DNA from: Thermoproteota archaeon
GTDB taxonomy: Archaea; Korarchaeota; Korarchaeia; Korarchaeales; Korarchaeaceae
Reading direction: 5' to 3'
Assembly: GCA_003661365.1 (NCBI GenBank)
Contig: QMVZ01000050.1
Coordinates: forward strand, 1 to 9,565
DNA: 9,565 bases
The notes beneath the pieces are model-generated. The model worked only from the letters and a program-made list of their open reading frames with translations. It searched no databases and was not told the origin of the DNA. The translations under genes were made by a program, and so were the position numbers. Within the stretch, counting starts at the first letter, position 1. Each line of letters starts with the position of its first letter. Below are positions 5,643 through 9,565 of the stretch, one piece after another.

Positions 5643-8642
5643 TTATCTGCTACCTCCCAGTTTTCCCCTTTTAACGTTCCACTCTAGAAGGATCCTACGA
5701 ACGAAGGAGCCAGTTTTTTGGGCTGCCTCAGGGAGCCCATCGCTTACTAGTATGACTTCATAAACATTTTTCTTCCTTTCCTTTCTCAGAATGAACTTGT
5801 TTCTCGTGTGAATTGGGCTCATCTGACCTCCAGATGCGTAGAAAAACTCTATAGTTCTAATGGATGCGTCCTCCCTCTCCTCTCTGCCTTCTCTTATTAC
5901 ATAAGTATGCTCTTCGTAATCATCCATCTTGGATCTGAGTGCCTCCAAAACAAATTCCATAAATTCCTCCAACTCCTCTTCTGCAATCCAGATTGGCAGG
6001 GTTAACTTAAAGGGTTCAGCTATTTTGTACGCGCGTGTATCTATCTTCCATCTTCTCTTGAGGGAGGGAGTGATGATGACGGATCCTTTCAAGGCCGTTA
6101 GACCTCCTACTAGAACCGCTGCTAGCGAAACAGCCATAGCAGCAAGGGTCCAGAGAGCTGAGATCTTCTGCCTGACCTGTATGGAAGCTGCCATTAGCGA
6201 GAATGCCCTATACCATCCAAAGCCGAGGAGGTAGCCGATTCCTCCCCCTATGATCCCAATAACTCCAGCCTCAGCTAGGAACACACTAGCTATTTGGCTA
6301 GGATTGATCCCTATAGAAGAATAGATCAAGATCTCCCTCCTTCTCTCATAAAGTGAATTCAACATGGTTATGACGACGTTAAGGACGACTATGAGCCATG
6401 GGATTGCTACGGGAAGGCCCTTTCCTTCAAAGTAAGATGCTAAGCGAGCTAGGTAGACCCCTTCCTCGGTGGAAGCCCAGACTCTGAAGCCCTTGTTAAG
6501 AGCTATTATCCTAGCATGCTCCTTTAAGTCTTCGCCTTCCTCTAACAAGACATCTATGCGGGAGAGGTGCATCTCAGGGATTTTTGAGGCTGTCTTCCAC
6601 GGGGTCACGAGAGTCTCGCTTGTGGAGCAAGGTGTCAAACCTTCAGTTATGATGTCAAAGCCCTCCTCCACAGGAGTCCTTCGAACTTCTACAATCTTCA
6701 TTGGAAGAGGAGACCCTCCATCTAGATCCCTGAGGTTCTCAAACCCTCGGTCATCAAATACTCCAACAACCTCTAGAGTGAGCCTTTTACCCGAAATCTG
6801 GAGGGTTAGGTTCTCTCCAACTGTTAAGTTCAACTTCTCTTTAAGCTTCTCGCTGATAAGCACGCTGTTCTCGTCCTCATCTCTCAGATATCTACCCTCT
6901 ACTATCGTCTCATTTAGGGACAGAATCTCTGCCTCTGCGCTGGGGACGATGCCAATTATACCGAATATCGGATGTCCTTCCACGTATCCTAGAGGGTTGT
7001 AGGAACCTCTGTACTCGTACTGGCGGTGAGGCGTGTTCTCATACTTTGGTGCTACGAGACGTACGTATGGACGAGCTTTGAGCCACTCAATGGAGGAGTT
7101 CTCGAGAGGTGTGAACCAGAACACCCCCTTTCCTCCACTTACTGGTGCACGAGCCTCCATTACTGGTGACTTCAGCGTCCTTACCATGATTCCTAATGAG
7201 GGTCCAGGATGCTCGGAGACCTTGCTGAGGATAAGACCATACCCAGTTGTGAAAGACGTAAGGGAGATGAAGCTTGAAACGAGGATTACAACAGAGATAA
7301 GAGTTAGGACCGACCTTAGTTTCCTTCGCCTTAAATTCCTCTTAGCTATAGAGAAGATGGGAACTATTATGTTCCTTAGGGGGACGCGCCCCCTAAACTC
7401 CCTACCCTTTAAGAACTTTGGAAGAAGGACGAATAAGCCCGAGATAATGATGAAAGAGATAAGAGATGCGTTGATGAAAAGAGAAGAATCTAACATCCTG
7501 CTTCCTGGATATAGATAATACGTTGCCAGCAAGAAGAATGCATAAAAGGCGATTGCTGCACAGATCTTGAGCTTTTCTTCTTCAAAGTAAAGGGAAGAGG
7601 CCGAAATTGCTGTGAAGGCAAGAAACGGAGCCAGAAGGAACACTGACTTCAAGGCTTCGACGTACATCCTGTTGAGCCAGTCCTTAAGGTTCATGATCTC
7701 AGTGTAGGCTTCACGGAGTCTTGCGAAGGAGGATTCATAGGCACCCTGATCAAAAAGATTTTCAGCCTCTAGGATCAGGGAGTTTATGCGCGTCAGCCTC
7801 TGCATTTCAACCGCTACGTAAAAGCCCTCCTTCTCCCTTTCCTTGATTATCAAGCCAACCTCAGATGCCCTTTCTTTAACAGCCGATAGGCCGTTGCGAA
7901 CCGAGAACTTAGTTAGATCGACGTGAATGGCCTCACCTTTCTCAAGAAGGAAGTGACCTGGCTTGTCAATGAAGAAGCTTAGCAAGATGGTCTTATTTCC
8001 TTGGTACCACGCTGCACGCTCCTGCCCTTTGACTTCGACCTTCGAATCTACCTTAATCAAGAAGGGAACGCCTGCTGGAACGATGATTAGATCTGGGCTT
8101 AGTTCCAAGTACTTGTTTGGAAACTCCAGCAGTTCCCCGAATTTAAGGGCGTATCCATCGTACTTCACAACTTCTCCGGATTCTGGATTTATTACCGAAA
8201 ACAGGGGTTTTGGAGATTTTGTTGTCTCTACAAGGAGAATTTCTCCATCTAGAAAAAGAGAGGCCCCATCATAGAGCTCAAAGGTTAAGTTCAATTCACC
8301 TCCTGGCTTTGCCTGGATCCTCTTCATCGATGGCACGTAATCAAATCCTGGAGTTAGGGGATCATCGTAATACACGCAGATAGTGTAATCGGAGCCAGCT
8401 TGAAGTCTTATGGTGAAACTTCCGTTCGAATCAGCCCTTCCATGGTAGACCATGCGGGAGTAAGATCCCCAAGGCCCCATTAATACAAGGACCCGGGCAT
8501 TTGGAACCGGATTTCCAGTCCTGCTCTCCTTGACGACCCCTATCACGGTTATGTCCTCATCACCAAGTACGTAGTAAAGCGATGGGATCAATGATAAGGC
8601 TAAGAGCACTGAAAGGAGAAAGAACGGCCTCCTTTTGTGCAT
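5643..8642 (-). CDS. Large FtsX/MacB-type ABC permease with N-terminal carboxypeptidase-regulatory-like ectodomain
   Basis: This 999-residue protein opens with a signal peptide or anchor (6-26). Residues 31-125 resemble the CarboxypepD_reg beta sandwich (IGVVKESRTGNPVPNARVLV, then DSNGSFTIRL). A mixed ectodomain follows, with a helical hairpin at about 250-328. Three membrane helices (329-350, 359-378, 386-408) lead to a basic loop (RNLRRRKLRS). A fourth helix (443-466) precedes a MacB-like ectodomain (467-740; GIIGIVPSAEAEILSL and VEGRYLRDEDENSVLISEKL are typical). Three FtsX helices follow (743-763, 787-811, 828-848), with the coupling segment YERRREILIYSSIG at 765-778. Residues 849-999 form a soluble, probably cytoplasmic tail I cannot assign. 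Topology fits the positive-inside rule. The usual DPVEALR ending is absent. Eight sequons are present, seven of them in ectodomains. It is the first gene of the operon and likely partner of the small permease. Confidence 0.92.
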   Translation of the reverse strand: MHKRRPFFLLSVLLALSLIPSLYYVLGDEDITVIGVVKESRTGNPVPNARVLVLMGPWGSYSRMVYHGRADSNGSFTIRLQAGSDYTICVYYDDPLTPGFDYVPSMKRIQAKPGGELNLTFELYDGASLFLDGEILLVETTKSPKPLFSVINPESGEVVKYDGYALKFGELLEFPNKYLELSPDLIIVPAGVPFLIKVDSKVEVKGQERAAWYQGNKTILLSFFIDKPGHFLLEKGEAIHVDLTKFSVRNGLSAVKERASEVGLIIKEREKEGFYVAVEMQRLTRINSLILEAENLFDQGAYESSFARLREAYTEIMNLKDWLNRMYVEALKSVFLLAPFLAFTAISASSLYFEEEKLKICAAIAFYAFFLLATYYLYPGSRMLDSSLFINASLISFIIISGLFVLLPKFLKGREFRGRVPLRNIIVPIFSIAKRNLRRRKLRSVLTLISVVILVSSFISLTSFTTGYGLILSKVSEHPGPSLGIMVRTLKSPVMEARAPVSGGKGVFWFTPLENSSIEWLKARPYVRLVAPKYENTPHRQYEYRGSYNPLGYVEGHPIFGIIGIVPSAEAEILSLNETIVEGRYLRDEDENSVLISEKLKEKLNLTVGENLTLQISGKRLTLEVVGVFDDRGFENLRDLDGGSPLPMKIVEVRRTPVEEGFDIITEGLTPCSTSETLVTPWKTASKIPEMHLSRIDVLLEEGEDLKEHARIIALNKGFRVWASTEEGVYLARLASYFEGKGLPVAIPWLIVVLNVVITMLNSLYERRREILIYSSIGINPSQIASVFLAEAGVIGIIGGGIGYLLGFGWYRAFSLMAASIQVRQKISALWTLAAMAVSLAAVLVGGLTALKGSVIITPSLKRRWKIDTRAYKIAEPFKLTLPIWIAEEELEEFMEFVLEALRSKMDDYEEHTYVIREGREEREDASIRTIEFFYASGGQMSPIHTRNKFILRKERKKNVYEVILVSDGLPEAAQKTGSFVRRILLEWNVKRGKLGGSR

Positions 8643-8670
8643 TCAACGCCCCTTGCTCATGGGAGTAGAG

Positions 8671-8685
8671 CTAAATAAAAATAAG
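8671..8685 (-). promoter_or_regulatory. TATA-like box of the ABC operon
   Basis: On the minus strand this reads CTTATTTTTATTTAG, a strong TATA-like sequence 29-43 bases before the large permease ATG at 8642. It predicts transcription from about 8652 and a leader of only about 10 bases. That fits the lack of a good ribosome binding site there (only GGGGCG). Confidence 0.55.
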
Positions 8686-8770
8686 GACCAATTAAGAAAA
8701 AACTCGCAACAGGACGATCTATCTCTTTCTATCCATAAAAATGGGAGCAATTGATTGAATTTTGAACGGG

Positions 8771-8798
8771 ATAAAACTTATCGGAAATATCTAGAAAA
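8771..8798 (+). promoter_or_regulatory. Candidate promoter of the right-hand secreted protein
   Basis: ATAAAACTTAT (8771-8781) and AAATATCTAGAAAA (8785-8798) are the best TATA-like stretches on the plus strand in the 293 bp divergent interval 8643-8935. Either would place the message start around 8800-8815 and give a leader of roughly 120-135 bases that includes the hairpin, the tandem repeat and the ribosome binding site. No better box is seen nearer the start codon. Confidence 0.35.
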
Positions 8799-8846
8799 TT
8801 TCTTTTTGCTCACAATCCTAGAGCTGCAAAAGCGAGCTAGACTAGA

Positions 8847-8890
8847 GCGTGATGAGTTGTTTCACCTCATTACGCAACGATTACGCAACG
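8847..8890 (+). promoter_or_regulatory. Hairpin overlapping a tandem 11-mer, possible leader switch or operator
   Basis: GCGTGATGAG (8847-8856) pairs with CTCATTACGC (8866-8875) over ten positions, nine Watson-Crick and one G-U as RNA, with a 9-base loop. The right arm runs into ATTACGCAACG, which is repeated perfectly in tandem (8869-8879, 8880-8890). The second copy repeats ATTACGC, so the left arm's GCGTGAT could pair there instead (8880-8886). The loop and right arm contain TTCACCT (8861-8867), a perfect complement of the ribosome binding site at 8922-8928. As DNA, the 11 bp period would also suit a protein bound on one helix face. Confidence 0.5.
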
Positions 8891-8921
8891 GTTCCTTATT
8901 ACCTTCTGCTGCATATCAGCA

Positions 8922-8928
8922 AGGTGAA
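8922..8928 (+). promoter_or_regulatory. Strong ribosome binding site of the right-hand secreted protein
   Basis: AGGTGAA lies 7 bases before the ATG at 8936 and is a near-perfect archaeal Shine-Dalgarno. It fixes the start; an in-frame GTG directly before the ATG is a less likely alternative. The upstream TTCACCT at 8861-8867 could pair with all seven bases. Confidence 0.7.
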
Positions 8929-8935
8929 TTGTGTG

Positions 8936-9565
8936 ATGAAAGCGGGCTACCTGCGGAAAACGCTGGCCTTGTCCGTCCTAATACTCATAGGCATTGGTCC
9001 CATATTTACTATAGCAGCACAACCAGAGGATCAAGGGAGCTTGGCTAATAAGATAATAGGCATCTACGATCAAGCAAGAGAACTTGCCCTTCGTTGGGCC
9101 ACAAGGGCAGAAAAAGCGGGTTTTGAGGACATAGCTGATGAGCTGAAGAGGGCTGTTGGAAAAGCGGACGACTTGATCAACCAAGCAAAGGACAAACTGG
9201 CGTCGGGGGAGAGAACAGAAGCTGCTGAGCTTGCTAGAAAGGCCATAAATACGCTAAGGGAAGCACTTCTTAACGCAAAGGAGGAATACGCTCCTTCCAC
9301 CAACCTTACTAGGGCAAGGGGAATTCTTCTCTCTGCAATCAAGAGGTTAAGGGGCTTGATCCAGAAGCTGGAAAACTCCCTTAGAGCACTCGAGGACAGG
9401 GGCGTAGACGTAACAGAGCCTAGACAAAAGCTAGAAAGAGCTAAAGAGATGTTAGACGATGCAACAGGGCTTATAAATGAAGGAAAATTGAAAGAGGCGA
9501 AGGAGAAGGTTGAAGGAGCTGTCGAACTGGTCAGAGAGGTTTACTCTTGGATCAGGGAGCACATA
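8936..9565 (+). CDS. Secreted helical-repeat (coiled-coil) protein, C-terminus missing
   Basis: The first 210 codons are visible and the frame is open to the window edge. I recognise no named family. A signal peptide is clear (MKAGYLRKT, hydrophobic core 10-27, cleavage likely after TIAA at 28). The rest is almost wholly alpha-helical and highly charged, with Ala/Leu heptad-like spacing. A helix-Gly-helix motif recurs: around 80-114 (LINQAKDKLASGERTEAAEL) and 173-205 (LDDATGLINEGKLKEAKEKV). Only one sequon is seen (N123). The post-signal start, with its I-Y-x-x-A spacing (residues 41-47), resembles the start of the 320-residue secreted protein, so the two may be distant paralogues. No membrane anchor is visible yet; one could follow past the edge. 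It diverges from the ABC operon with 293 bp between start codons. Role unknown; extracellular partner of the transporter is inference. Confidence 0.85.
   Translation, partial: MKAGYLRKTLALSVLILIGIGPIFTIAAQPEDQGSLANKIIGIYDQARELALRWATRAEKAGFEDIADELKRAVGKADDLINQAKDKLASGERTEAAELARKAINTLREALLNAKEEYAPSTNLTRARGILLSAIKRLRGLIQKLENSLRALEDRGVDVTEPRQKLERAKEMLDDATGLINEGKLKEAKEKVEGAVELVREVYSWIREHI

Noticed and set aside
6469..7518. Two plus-strand open frames (177 and 161 codons) inside the large permease gene
   Set aside because: They lie opposite well-conserved permease ectodomain and membrane helices, have low-complexity Ser/Arg-rich translations, and show no recognisable domain.
8755..9048. Plus-strand open frame of 97 codons starting with TTG in the divergent interval
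   Set aside because: It begins with TTG without a ribosome binding site, overlaps the hairpin and the start of the secreted protein in another frame, and its second half is only that gene's shadow.

Overview
The window looks archaeal, probably from a thermophile of the Thermoproteota/TACK side, although the exact lineage cannot be fixed from sequence alone. The signs are AGG/AGA-dominated arginine codons, frequent ATA isoleucine, purine-rich coding strands, AT-rich TATA-like boxes upstream of genes, GGTGA-type ribosome binding sites, a surface protein with a Ser/Thr/Pro-rich stalk, and a secreted protein crowded with N-glycosylation sequons. No tRNA, rRNA, CRISPR array or insertion sequence was seen.

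Left part (1-1588). A metal-dependent amidohydrolase of the Amidohydro_2 type runs off the left edge on the minus strand. It diverges from a stand-alone DUF362 protein on the plus strand (stop at 1494), across a 96 bp AT-rich promoter region. The DUF362 gene converges with the next gene over a short interval holding a small hairpin with an A/T run, a possible bidirectional terminator.

Middle and right part (1589-9565). This is a cell-envelope locus. On the minus strand, in transcription order, lie a three-gene ABC transporter operon (8642 to 4283), a membrane-anchored surface protein with two beta-sandwich domains (4078 to 2783), and a secreted helical protein with 16 N-glycosylation sequons (2551 to 1589). 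The operon encodes a 999-residue FtsX/MacB-type permease with two large ectodomains, a minimal 203-residue FtsX-type permease, and a LolD/MacB-type ATPase whose start overlaps the small permease's stop. Diverging from the operon on the plus strand is a second secreted helical-repeat protein, cut by the right edge at 9565.

How the genes may work together (inference). The ATPase should drive a heterodimer of the two unequal permeases. FtsX/MacB/Lol-type systems often pass mechanical force to proteins outside the membrane rather than moving a small solute. The large permease has an extracellular helical segment whose pattern (Ala, Gly turn, paired helices) resembles the two secreted proteins. 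One ABC machine may therefore act with three dedicated surface proteins. The most notable regulatory signal is the interval before the right-hand secreted protein. It holds a 10 bp RNA-type hairpin, a tandem 11-mer that offers an alternative partner for the hairpin's left arm, and a perfect 7-nt complement to that gene's ribosome binding site.
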